DNA of 64,000 bases, taken from the NCBI GenBank assembly GCA_024449915.1, contig JAMZAV010000169.1, positions 1-64,000 on the forward strand, written 5' to 3'. Below the pieces are notes generated by a model. It was not told the DNA's origin. It saw only the letters and a list, made by a program, of their open reading frames with translations, and made no database searches. The position numbers were made by a program, and so were the translations under genes. The DNA is from Sweltsa coloradensis. Lineage: Eukaryota > Arthropoda > Insecta > Plecoptera > Chloroperlidae. Below are positions 1 through 10,234 of the stretch, one piece after another. The stretch's first letter is position 1. Every line of letters begins with the position of its first letter.

Positions 1-71
1 TACTTTTACGTTTTTTTTTCCTTTTTTTTAAATAAACATTTTGAAATATTTGGCCGATAATAAACCCATTA

Positions 72-122
72 AAGCTCTCATCAACGCGACTGGAAAAAGC
101 GTTAGCGAAGCGGCCTAGTAAC
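72..122. repeat. Terminal fragment of the 'TAGCGAGCG' dispersed repeat
   Basis: This short stretch holds 'ctcatcaacgcgac' followed by a degenerate 'aagcg' and 'cctagtaa' ending. The same order of words closes the longer copies at 23487-24107 and 39371-39930. It is read here as a truncated end of that family. It is short, so chance resemblance is not fully excluded. Confidence 0.5.
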
Positions 123-1940
123 CAAAATAGTATGTTCTAAATCCAGCAGGCAGCTAAGATTTGGTTTTAGAATTTATAATAATGCCAGTGAGTGAGTGCC
201 GCAATGTATGAGTCACAGCTAGATATACGTCATAGAAGTTGATTGGGTTGGCCAAAGTTAGGTGATACTTCGAATGACAATAAACCGTGGTGACATATAG
301 GTAAGCCGGATGACAGTTGACGATGCCGACCGGACACAGGTGTGTTCCTTTGAAGCCAGAGTTTCGAAACAAACACCTCTCAAAAATAGCTTCGTTAAAA
401 ATCAATGAACGTTTCATCTTCGCAGGTGCCATACATCCCAGATTCCCAGATACCTTGATGATAGGTGATGCTGAAGATCGCATTATAAAGTCCAACCCAA
501 AGAAAGAATTAAATCCTCGACCAGCTTCGTTAGAAATAAAAATAATTGCAGGAAGAACATGCCTGATTTAGGGCCACTGGCCAGTGTCACATTGTACATT
601 CTGTGAATCTTTGTACTTTTTGAGAAGAAGAAAGCTACTTACGTACTGGTATGTTTTTCTCTATTTGCTTGTCTCAAGGCACATAATAATTGACTAAACA
701 ACACGGAAGCCTGGTCGTTTAAAAAAACTTTGTTTTAAAAATGCGATTTAGTCTACTGTCGAGTGGCGATAGCGCCACTTATCGCTTACTATATAGGTAG
801 CCCTAAAAATAACATTCTGATGTTTTTTATATATCACAAAATACACTATTAACGGGATCGAAATTATCACCTGAGACTGGAAAAAGAACACTGCTTTCTA
901 TTTATTTGCATGTACCAAGTGCAGTGTGGATGAATTAGGTTCTACATCTGTAAATTTACTTAATCACATTCTCATTCCTCACACTCCGCAGGACAGACAC
1001 ATTCTGTCTTTACACAACTAGCTTATTTACTTAGGCTATTTTTGTCTTGAACAACGCATCTACTTTTGAAGACGTGTTCTTTTGCAAAATGCCTCCTCGT
1101 ATTATGAATATCTGATGTAAGACATGGCAAAAAGTGGCGCGTGGTCTAATGGTTGCAAAACGATGCTGTTGCTATCTATCTGTTCATTCTAAACTAGCTT
1201 TTTGTAGAAGCAAAATGAAAATGTGCACAAGGATTTCATAAAGGAAACAGTTCAGAGATTACTGCTTTGCTTATGCACGGTTGTAGAAGTTGGGGGGGGG
1301 GGGGGGGATTTCTTTGTATGCCTAACTTTCTTACTTGGAGCCTTTCCAACAGCAGCATTTTTTTATGAGGCTTTAGCTGCCAATTTGTTATAGTTTTCGT
1401 TTGAACTGCTTGAAAATGTTTTTATAATAAATCATTATAGGTAACATATTGACTAGTAACTTTTAAGTTAGAATCGTTTCCACTAACTCACGAATACCTC
1501 ATAATATCAGAAAAACGTTGTCAAAACGTGACCTTGAGGTGATTAACTAGGTAGACTAATTATGGTATTCCAATAGGTAATTATGGTGAGCTGGGTCGGA
1601 ATGCCCACGGGCTGTTAAGTGTTAGTAGGACTCAATACCACCATTCGCATGTGACTGAGGAAAACCTGTCCCGGCCAATGAGTATTACTAAAAGGGGCTT
1701 TGGTTCGAATCCGACAGAATTGTTATTTGTTTTTGGTGGTGTAATGAACTCATCAATAACTCATATTTATATATTTATATTTATTGATCTCTTACAACAG
1801 GTATTAACCCACAAGTGTTAGGTAACTAAAGCTAAACACTTAAAAATACAATTTAAAACAATACAAATACGTTAAACAAATCATTAAATACATGAACAAG
1901 TGCTAAAAATTTTAAATTATACAACAAATACAACAAGACA
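123..1940. other. Intergenic stretch, no gene recognised
   Basis: No open frame here has recognisable domains or paired splice sites. A homopolymer run of about 16 G lies near 1292-1308. A Pol III B-box-like word, ggttcgaatcc, occurs at 1702-1712 and suggests a decayed tRNA-derived SINE around 1620-1720. The part after 1760 is simple AT-rich sequence leading into the LINE relic. Confidence 0.5.
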
Positions 1941-1943
1941 AAT

Positions 1944-2300
1944 TTGAGGGACATTTTGGAGACGAAAGGCGTGTTGATAAATGAACCGCATGTATTCAGG
2001 AAAGGATTTTCGTGTGAGACTCAGCTGTTAGGTTTGACTAATGATTTGGCAAAAATTTTAGATAGAGGTGGGGAGGTAGATGCAATTTTTATAGATTTTG
2101 AAAAAGCGTTTGACAAAGTACCTCATGATAAATTAATTTAAAAAATTGATAGTTTGGTTTCAGATAAATGGGTAGTTAATTGGATATCGTGCTTTTTAAG
2201 GGACAGGGTTCAAGAAGTCAAAGTTTGTAATGATGTATCGGCAAATTGTGAAGTAACGTCTGGAGTACCACAAGGGAGTGTGCTGGGCCCTTTATTATTT

Positions 2301-2333
<33 letters not shown>

Positions 2334-3188
2334 ATGACATAGGGGTAGGGTTGAAAGCAAAGTTTAGGTTATTTGCAGATGATTTTGTTCTCTATTTGGA
2401 AATTACAAAAGCGAGAGATTCTGAGATCTTACAAGGGGATTTAGAATTGTTAGGAGATTGGTCTAAAATTAATAAGATGGGTATGAATGTCGAGAAATGC
2501 AAATTTGTTAGCTTTAGTAGGCGAAAGTTTAATGTAAGAAATCCAATGTATATGCTTTTGGGGGAGGTGTTAAAGAGGGAGAAAATCTGTAAGTATTTAG
2601 GCGTGATTCTAGAGCAGGGTTTAAATTGGGGTGTACGAGTGTTAAATTTTGTAATGCGAATATTAAAAGAAGCTTCATTTGAAATCAAGGTACAAGCTTA
2701 CAAAACCCTTGTGAGACCAGCTTTAGAATATGCAGGTGCAATTTGGGATCCTTACCATGAATGTGAAATAATGGAATTGGAAAAGGTACAGACAAAAGCT
2801 GCCAGAAAGGTTAAAGGATTCAAAAAGTGGTGGACAGAAGAAACTGATATAAATGGTAAAAAGATTAGGAGATATGAAAGTATGGGAAAGCTGACAAATG
2901 AATTAGGATGGGATGCCTTGGAATTGAGAAGAAAAAGAGACAGGCTCTGTAAATTGTATAAGGCGTCAAGGAATTTTCCAGGCTGGGGAGAAATCACTAG
3001 TTTTCTTCAAAGGGGGATTTATAAGGGTAGGGGGGATCATGATTGGAAATTTAAAAGAGATATTACTAAGACAGATATAGGAAAATTTTCGTTTATTAAT
3101 AAAACAGTGTGAATGGAATTTGTTACCTGAGAGCACTGTAAAGAAAGATGGGCTAATTCATTTTAAAAGTTCTTTGGAAAATTTGTAA
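1944..3188 (+). pseudogene. Non-LTR retrotransposon (LINE) reverse transcriptase, 5'-truncated and broken
   Basis: Three consecutive frames give successive parts of a LINE reverse transcriptase. The first carries DFEKAFDKVPHDKL (palm motif), the second SGVPQGSVLGPLLFLIY, and the third the catalytic box FADDF, then KYLGVILE and LVRPALEYAGAIWDP (thumb). An in-frame stop lies at 2139-2141, a frame change sits inside a TA microsatellite near 2303-2331, and a further shift near 3100 leads into CEWNLLPEST, with the coding sequence ending at 3186-3188. No endonuclease, ORF1 or RNase H is visible, so the copy is 5'-truncated. The motif order and the thumb region fit the CR1/Jockey group; a clade cannot be fixed by eye. 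It is an inactive insertion. Confidence 0.9.
2303..2331 (+). repeat. (TA)n microsatellite inside the LINE relic
   Basis: A run of TA dinucleotides lies exactly where the reverse transcriptase would read F-L-I-Y-I-N-D. The ancestral tat-ata codons appear to have expanded, breaking the frame between SGVPQGSVLGP and FADDF. Confidence 0.9.
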
Positions 3189-3284
3189 ATTTGTAAATAT
3201 TATGAAATTTTATATTTTAGTATTTAAATGTTAATATTGTACCTTGCCACCATACAAAAATTTGTATGACTGTAAGCTTATAAA

Positions 3285-3307
3285 TAAATGTAAATGTAAA
3301 TGTAAAA
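3285..3307 (+). repeat. LINE 3' tail of short tandem repeats
   Basis: About four units of 'aaatgt' end the LINE about 100 bp after its coding region. Short tandem tails in place of a poly(A) tract are known for CR1-like and related elements. The tail marks the 3' boundary of the insertion. Confidence 0.7.
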
Positions 3308-3414
3308 GAAAAAGAAAAACTTGAATAACAAGAGAATAAATATAATATATTTTTTTATGTTGTAGGCTTTCGTGATCCATTGTAATGATATCTTCTTAAA
3401 AAAATTATCACGCG

Positions 3415-3529
3415 TTATATAAGTTGTAAAGCAAATTATTTTTAATCTTCGACATGTCTTTTTGAGAATGAAAGCCAGGTCTTTTGAAACGTCGAAGATT
3501 AAAAATAAGTCTTGTAACGACTTATATAA
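3415..3529. repeat. Imperfect inverted repeat, 39-nt arms (MITE-like)
   Basis: Arms 3415-3453 and 3491-3529 are both 39 nt and complementary at most positions, starting with ttatataagt and ending with tttttaatcttcgac. The 37-nt loop contains aaagccaggtcttttgaaac. No target duplication was identified. Confidence 0.7.
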
Positions 3530-4077
3530 AATATAAAACGTTATCATTTCCGTGAAGTTTAATATATATAATATATAAATATAAAACGTCTGAAAGACCA
3601 AGATGAATGAAAGAAAAAAAGATTAAGTTACTAAACTGGTGAAAAGGTGATAAGGTGACAAGAGTGATAAATGAGTCATGTTGGTAAACTAACTGGCATA
3701 CACAGCTGCTTTAAATGAATGAAATTTCATGTGTTTGATGTCAATTTCTGTATTAATGGCTAATAATTTGTTGTGGGTGCCTTGAATTCGTTCGGTTGAT
3801 AGGGGAAATTTAAAAACATCAATACGAGCTCATGGAATTTTGAAGGGTATGTAATTTCTTGTAAATCTCGTAGGGATGTGAAAGTTTATGTCTTGAAGTA
3901 CACTGTAAGGAAATTCGCCGTATGATCTACAATTATGTTATTGGCAAGAGGAGCTGCCAACCATATAATGGTAGATGTACGCATACGTGCTATGAACAAT
4001 CTACTACACCTGAATGCTAGAAAGTCCCTCCAATAATGGTAGATCTCCAGTCCCATTTTAGTCACCTATGATATGTA

Positions 4078-4400
4078 TAACGAACAAACCACTCTCACAT
4101 AACTGTAGATCATTCGTTCCGTTGTAGTCAAACGTACTATTCTTGTGAGTGAACTACACTCACATAATTGTAGATCATTCGTTCCGTTGTAGTCAAAAGT
4201 ACTATTCTTGTGAGCGAACTACACTCACATTATTGTAGATCGTATGTTTCGTTTCAGTAAACGTTATTTACATCGTGCACAGCCTTCCCTTATATAATTG
4301 TAGCTTGCTAGTTCCGTTATAGTCAAAACATAGTTTTCTTGTGAGCGAACTACACTCACATAATTGTAGATCATTCGTTCCTTTAGTCAAACGCAATTGT
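4078..4400. repeat. 65-bp minisatellite, five copies
   Basis: The word tgtag starts at 4104, 4169, 4234, 4299 and 4365, giving steps of 65, 65, 65 and 66. Units share 'actcacataattgtagatca', 'ttcgttccgttgtagtcaaa' and 'ttcttgtgag'. The third and fourth units are more diverged. Related isolated words (ataatggtagat) occur at 3965, 4033 and 5482, so the array seems part of a larger decayed repeat domain. Confidence 0.9.
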
Positions 4401-4591
4401 CTAAGCGCCTGTAACGCGATTCTAGGAGCAAATAAGCAAACTAAAAACTAAAAATTAGATTTATTTAATCATTTAATTATTGTATTTAGTACTATTTCAA
4501 ATCATATATTTCCTTCAGCAATCGATCATCTGTAAATGGATACATAGCACATGTTAATTTGACACGATTATAAAGTTACAAGATTTTTCAT

Positions 4592-4665
4592 GGTGACTCG
4601 AACTCGATCCAACTGGTACTCTCCAACTGTAAGCAAAGACTCAGACCGTTGCGCCACAGAAGACG
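4592..4665 (-). repeat. tRNA-like segment, probable SINE head
   Basis: Read on the minus strand this gives tggcgcaacggtctgagtc, an A-box-like region, and about 35 nt on, gatcgagttcgagtcacc, a B-box-like region. The order and spacing are those of a tRNA. There is no clean acceptor stem, so a tRNA-derived SINE or tRNA relic is more likely than a working tRNA gene. Confidence 0.45.
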
Positions 4666-5060
4666 CTGAATACGAGAGGGAGTTACCTCCTATAGATACA
4701 ACAGCAAATCGACGCAAATATCGTAGGCTTTGTGCACTTGCTCTGTGGCCTACCTTTATTAATATGCATGTATTATTATTTGTTTCTATAATTTAATCAT
4801 ATGGTTCAGTTCTTGCTAATAAGTAATAAGTATCCGGTATTTTTTAATAGCTCAATGATTACATGGAAGCAGAAATTAATACTACACATTTGATGTATAT
4901 GAGCATAACTTAATATATGCTCGGTGCTTGTAGTCTTCAAACAAAGGGCTGCCTGTTGCGAAGCTCGATAATATGTCCGTGAGATTTATGTTTTATATTT
5001 ATGTTTTGTTTTATTTATTTGTTATGAGTGCAAGGGTGTTTCTCTTAGGTGCCAGATTTC

Positions 5061-5123
5061 AATGACCAGTTAGTGTTTGGTTTAATGGTAGGTTTAGATG
5101 AAACCAAACACTAACTGGTCATT
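5061..5123. repeat. Perfect 23-bp inverted repeat with 17-nt loop
   Basis: Arm 5061-5083 (aatgaccagttag... to ...ggttt) is an exact reverse complement of 5101-5123. Such a perfect stem in otherwise drifting DNA suggests a young MITE remnant or palindrome. Confidence 0.85.
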
Positions 5124-5671
5124 GATAAACCGGGCTTGAGCAATACGAATTGCCGTGATAAATAGGTTGAATGATACATTATTGTACATCAAACATCCAG
5201 ATGCAGGTGATCTCTCGCACAAATATCGTGCTGTAACAATATGCTGCCTGCCAATTTACCCTCACAAAATGGGAGATTAACCGGCCTCCGTAAATAGGTA
5301 GTTGCTACTTAAGTTAACGTCGAATCTCGGCAGATTAATGTTAAATCATCTCAAACTTTTGCGGTTCGCGTTCATTTATAAAACGGAAAACTGGATTCTT
5401 TAATATATAATGGTAGTTCTACGGATTATGAGAGTCTGAAGACGACTTCACCATTTCATAATTGTAGATTGTTGCCCTCGTATAATGGTAGATCACCCAA
5501 GATTTCTTAGAGTGTAGGTCCGTGTCGATGAAGTAATGGAGATGTTTGTAGAGGAAAATTACGTCGGTTGCACTACGACGACTTGCTATAGTGTTGGAAT
5601 TGAATGCTGTTGACAAAGTATAGCATAATGTGATCGGTGAAAATTTATATTATTTTAATTAACAAAGGAAA

Positions 5672-6003
5672 CTTTAAAATTTGTATTGAATGCGTTCAAC
5701 TTGCTTGATTTGGTGACGAGATGTGGATTCCACACAACACTCGCGTAGTCAATGTGGGGTCGAATCAAGGATACATACAGCTGTCTTGTAGTTCTGGGTG
5801 AGAAGTTAGCCGCACAATTTCGTTTGATAAAACCAAGATTTCTTGGTGCCTTTTTAGAAACGACGCTAAGGTGATCGTTAAAAGAAAGATCAAAGGACGT
5901 CTGTACACCCAGGTCTCAGATGGAATCTACAATTTTTAGTGCATCACCTTCAATGAATATCGTGTGTGTAGCACGCTCAGTCATCAACACCAAATTGTAA
6001 TTT
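5672..6003 (-). pseudogene. LINE reverse transcriptase thumb fragment, minus strand
   Basis: The minus strand reads DLGVQTSFDLSFNDHLSVV, then RNLGFIKRNCA and QLYVSLIRPHIDYASVVWNP over an open stretch of about 75 codons. This is the C-terminal part (thumb and beyond) of a CR1/Jockey-type reverse transcriptase. Just upstream the same frame holds a stop, preceded by MTERATHTIFIEGDALKIV. The palm domain is absent. It comes from a different family than the plus-strand relic at 1944-3188, as the two share only the general motif pattern. Confidence 0.85.
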
Positions 6004-6754
6004 TTCAAACACTCAGAATAATGTCATTCTTGACGTGGAGTGAATACGCGTTTTTCAAAATGTTTCGATTTTGAAAATATATTATATAAGCTAATTCGTA
6101 CAAATCTGCGAAATTGTCCCTTTGTAAAATATATAAAAGAAAATGTGATTTATGCTTTATATAGTATCAAGTACAAAACGCGTATTTTTGAATGCATGAT
6201 TGTAAGTAGTATCTTGCATTCTGATATTTTTCCACAGTTGTAGGCAAAAAATAAATAAAGTAGTTACCGATGCACATGCTGCCGTAATTTTATTGGTTTC
6301 TTCTCTGAAGTACATTTTTTCGTAAACGTGATTTAATTTCTTGGTGAGTTGATAACAGAGTGAATCCACTGTCTTGTGGTTGGGCCATTTCTGATCATTT
6401 CGTAGTTGGGGTGAGAGGGCAAGAAATCCGGGAATAAAGGAATAAAAAAAATCTTTATCTATAATGACGCAATTCTAAAGTATGAAGAGTGTACAATTTT
6501 TAGGGTGGTCTGGTATTTTCAGCAAGTTGCCGGATGCAGTCAGCATAAAATATAATGAATTGTTTTATGGCTCCCAGAACAGCTGGGCGTAACCGATGGA
6601 TGTGTGTGTGATATTCTGTTTTGAGCAAATTTTGCAAAATGAGAACCGGCATAACATTTTTATGGGATGAAACGAATTGATGATTAGCACTTTCCCGTAC
6701 ACACTCATGCATACCATATTACCGAATAATGACTTTGAATATATAGTCTTAAGA

Positions 6755-7190
6755 GGCTTGGGTGCGATTCAAACACCAAGTTGAGCCCCGTCATGTGCAG
6801 TACTTTCGTACTTTTCGAACTACGGGAAGAAAAATCAAATAATTTTTGATTCTGTTTTTTTCACCTGAAAGGTAACTAAATTTGTAATCCTAGCACGTTG
6901 GCCTTTTTCCCATTCAAGCCATAGTTTTTTTCCCCGCGAATTCTCAAAGTTCATAGAAAATGTCGAAAAATGATCATTTCCGGTAAAAGTTTACTGACTT
7001 AATGTGACCAAAAGGGAGCGAAATTGAAAAATCGGCCAACGTGCTAAGATTCACATTACTTTTTAAATATGCAAAAAAAAACACATTTTTTTCGCCTCGA
7101 AAAATGTGGACGTAGGACGAAAAGTACGAACACCTTACAAAGCACAATTTTGGCTCCACTTGGTGCGCTCCCTAGCGAAAATCAGATCGT
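6755..7190 (+). repeat. Dispersed repeat family A, copy 1
   Basis: The segment shares the ordered words cagtactttcgtac, a 'cgggaagaaaaatc'-like block and 'aggtaactaaat' with 8598-8765 and 18500-18660. The first part has a tRNA-like flavour (gcttgggtgcgattcaaac). I could not match it to a named family. The 3' limit is approximate. Confidence 0.55.
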
Positions 7191-7446
7191 CTCTGCCTCG
7201 AAGCAAGTAGGGGAGGTAAAGTGGGCTGGATCTGGACACCGGATGTGCTTGTCATCAGATTACATAAACACAATCTGCTATATTGAGGTTTGCTTGCAGC
7301 TTTTTACTCGTTGTAAGAATATAAATTCGCTATCAGAAATTAATGATGATGATTATTGTTGTTTAACGTCACTTTTATTGCCATCATGCTATTCAACTAC
7401 GAGTGGTGATAGAACGAGAGTGAAGAACAATTACATATAACCTTTT

Positions 7447-7518
7447 GCCTTGTGCGGGATTCGAATCCGCGTCCTGCTAGTGTAATTCGCCAGCGTCCCT
7501 ATGTGCGAACTGCGACCG
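7447..7518 (-). repeat. tRNA-like segment, minus strand
   Basis: The minus strand gives a B-box gcggattcgaatcccgc with a convincing T-arm stem, and upstream ggtcgcagttcgcac in the A-box position. The stems are imperfect. It is probably the Pol III promoter head of a SINE. Confidence 0.5.
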
Positions 7519-8174
7519 CGGACGACATCAGAATTTGAGACTGACTAAATAACATGTGTATCGCGTTCTATAATTAGTAGATTTTAAATTTTGATTCTCC
7601 GCAATGCAAGGTTTGTAGTGCACCCATTCAACCAATCTTCATAATTACCCGCGTGGTACAAACTAAGCAAATACTGTCTACGATTAGTCTATGTAATTAT
7701 ATTATATAGTACCAAACCGAACCTTTATTCTATTTTTTAGATATCGTTTAGCGTTCTTTCAGCACGATAAAGAAAATAACATCGTTTGCTAACGCACGGT
7801 AGTCGGGCCTTTCGACCTGTCATATCCATAATAAATACATTTTTTTTAGGATGCCCGCTGTAGGTTATACACATAAGATTTAACCGGTGTGACTCTCCTC
7901 AGGTGACTAACTAGATATATATTGCGAATAGGACAATTGTGAAGTGATGTACGAGGGAATTAAGAGGAGTCAATCCCTTACATTTGCATTAGCGACTGAG
8001 AAAAAGCTCGGAAAAAACCTTCATTCAAGATTGCCGGTCTCGACAGGATTCCGAACCCGGGGGTCAAAATCCATAGGACAGACATCACCTATGCACTACG
8101 TAACGATTGAATTATATAACAGAATATTAATTTCATTACTCTGCGGGCAAGCAAGTCTGCCAAATAATGTTTTG
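7519..8174. other. No gene recognised
   Basis: AT-rich sequence without credible open frames or strong repeats. A possible further B-box-like word occurs near 8040-8060 (gattccgaacccggg). Confidence 0.4.
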
Positions 8175-8420
8175 TGGTTTGTTGGTCCAAAGGATAGCGT
8201 TTCTGCTTCTATAGCAGAAGGTCGCTGGTTCAAATCCCCGGCTTGAATCAACCCATAATCCATGGGAAGGGTATCGCATTACATCCACTGAGAGTGGGGC
8301 TTTGAAACCGTCCTAGCAACGAAGCACACAACAAGCTGTAAATGGTTGTTCCGAAGGTAGTTATGCTATGCTGACTCATCCGCGGATGAATCATGGTAAT
8401 CTGTGAACCCCCGATTTAAA
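8175..8420 (+). repeat. tRNA-derived SINE, diverged copy
   Basis: The head reads gtttgttggtccaaaggata, with a B-box gctggttcaaatccccggc about 45 nt on. The body contains 'accgtcctagcaacgaagca' and 'gttgttccg', matching 'gccgtcctaacaacgaggcg' and 'gttgttctg' of the SINE at 52577-52991. It is therefore placed in the same family. Confidence 0.6.
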
Positions 8421-8597
8421 ATGTCCGATTTTTTCGCTAATCGATGGCGTCGTCGGTTCGGATCTCTTTAATTGAAGTCCGTCACTGAAATGACATCTTT
8501 TAAATGGGTGGGAAGACTCTCGTTTTGTGCAATTATGTTTTTTTAAATCCTTTATTGTAACAATTGTTTTGATTACCAGAACGATATATCATGCATA

Positions 8598-8765
8598 GAG
8601 GCTTGGGCACAATTTAAACACCACGCTGAGCGTCTCAATTGCAGTTCTAACGTACTTTACGAACTGGGGGAAGAAACATCCTCATGCATATAATTCATTC
8701 TGTTGTTTTCTCAGATATAATTACTTTCTTATTTCTCGTACATAGCCCATTTTTCCCTGCGAGTG
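8598..8765 (+). repeat. Dispersed repeat family A, copy 2
   Basis: Shares with copies at 6755 and 18500 the order: 'gaggcttgggc', a 'cgtac' block, 'gggggaagaaac', and 'ttatttctcgtacatagcc'. The last word is nearly identical to 'ttatttctcgtaaatagctc' at 18617. Confidence 0.6.
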
Positions 8766-9835
8766 GGACGTGGGAGTTTTTTTTTTTTTATAAAAAATTT
8801 ACATGATCGCTTATGCACCATGATGTTTCCAAGAATTGTTCAGATCATTAATTTTTTTTTTTGAATATTTACGTTTTAATATTGTTCCGGGTAGTATCAA
8901 ATAATTGGTATTTGCTTGGGTAAGTTATAATGTATTGAGTTATTATGATTACTAAAAATATGCATTATATTAAATTTAATAATTTTAATTCCCCATACCT
9001 TTTGGAGTGTTATTCTGCCAATGCAACTGCAATCGTCTCGATTAACCTTGAAACCTTATACTTCATTAGTGGTTTCCATTTTATTTTAAATTTTGGGCCC
9101 AAAAACTGTTTGTCAAAGCAATCGAAATCCAAGACAAAATCATTAAGTAGAAAAACCTACATCGTAGTTTTACAATGCAGATCAAATCTCTTCATTACGT
9201 GTGAATGCCACTTGCAAAGTGGGGCCGAAGAATTCAAGAAACAAAACAAATGAAACGTGAACATGATCACATTTACATTTTAGTTTTCTACCGTTTAAAA
9301 ACAAAATATATAATTATTGTGCCCTGCGTTTATTTGCTTTACTACTACATCACATACTAACGTATTTCGTCGCGAGTGTACGTGAATGTACATAGTTGAA
9401 TCAATGTCCCTCATTTTATAAGTGCATATGTGTAAATAAGAATTCTCCAAGTCTACGTAAATAATGTGTAATAATCCAAACTCACGAGTGTAGCACATGC
9501 CTGTGTGTGACGCATTATAATATAAACTACGATTTTTTTGGGGATTTTTTTCCGTGTATTTGTTTGCGATATTTGCAATGTATTTTATATGTATCCGGAG
9601 TCTCAAATGACCACAAACCTTTTTTTTTTGGGTTTTTATCTTGTGTTTCCGGTATAATTTATTTACTATTAATATTTCTGTCGAATTGTGTCAATCCTTT
9701 GTGAAAATACGTTCTAAATATCTTTGTTATGTGTAAAAAATAACTTTTTTTACGAGGAATATTGTTCTGAGATAGGGCTATATTTGCATGGAAAGTGAGC
9801 GCGTAGGGTTAAATATAATAAAACAAATAAATAAA

Positions 9836-10234
9836 TTCATATTTTGTCTACCCATTCAGTCATATAACTGATTTCAGTGGGGGACAGTAAACCAAAGCGA
9901 CCAATCCAAAACCCCGTAGGCCCCGACGCAATCGACGAGTGAGCGATAACCAACCAAAGGGTCGATATTTTTTAATAAGAAATATAGCAATAATCAGTGG
10001 TATGGACAGTGCGAACACCCGTGGGTCAACGCCAGAATCAACAAGCCCGATTCAGAACAACTTTAAAATTTATTATGTCCTCGCTGCTAGGACGGCTTCA
10101 AAGTCACCGTTTTCAAATTCCTAAGACAATAACTGATGCTAAATCAGCAGTTAAAACCTTCTGACTTAACGGGAATCGACCATGGACCTTCTGCATTGGA
10201 AGCAGAGACGCTAACCACAATACCAACGAGCCAC
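9836..10234 (-). repeat. tRNA-derived SINE, minus strand, near full length
   Basis: On the minus strand it starts gtggctcgttggtattgtgg (A box) and continues to a B-box region 'ggtcgattcccgtt'. The 3' part includes 'ccactgaaatcagttatatg' before an AT-rich tail. The whole order matches 52577-52991, about 400 bp each, which establishes a family. An open frame on the plus strand here is antisense to the SINE and is not treated as a gene. Confidence 0.85.

Noticed and set aside
4078..4400. Regular spaced repeats as a CRISPR-like array
   Set aside because: The units are tandem and similar along the whole 65 bp, without unique spacers, in animal DNA. It is a minisatellite.
8175..8260. A functional tRNA gene
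   Set aside because: The A and B boxes are present, but the acceptor stem does not pair and the downstream body matches the SINE family.
9939..10124. Open frame SDNQPKGRYFLIRN... that resembles a minus-strand frame at 52699-52929
   Set aside because: Both frames are antisense to copies of the same tRNA-derived SINE. Similarity between them reflects the shared repeat and not a conserved protein.
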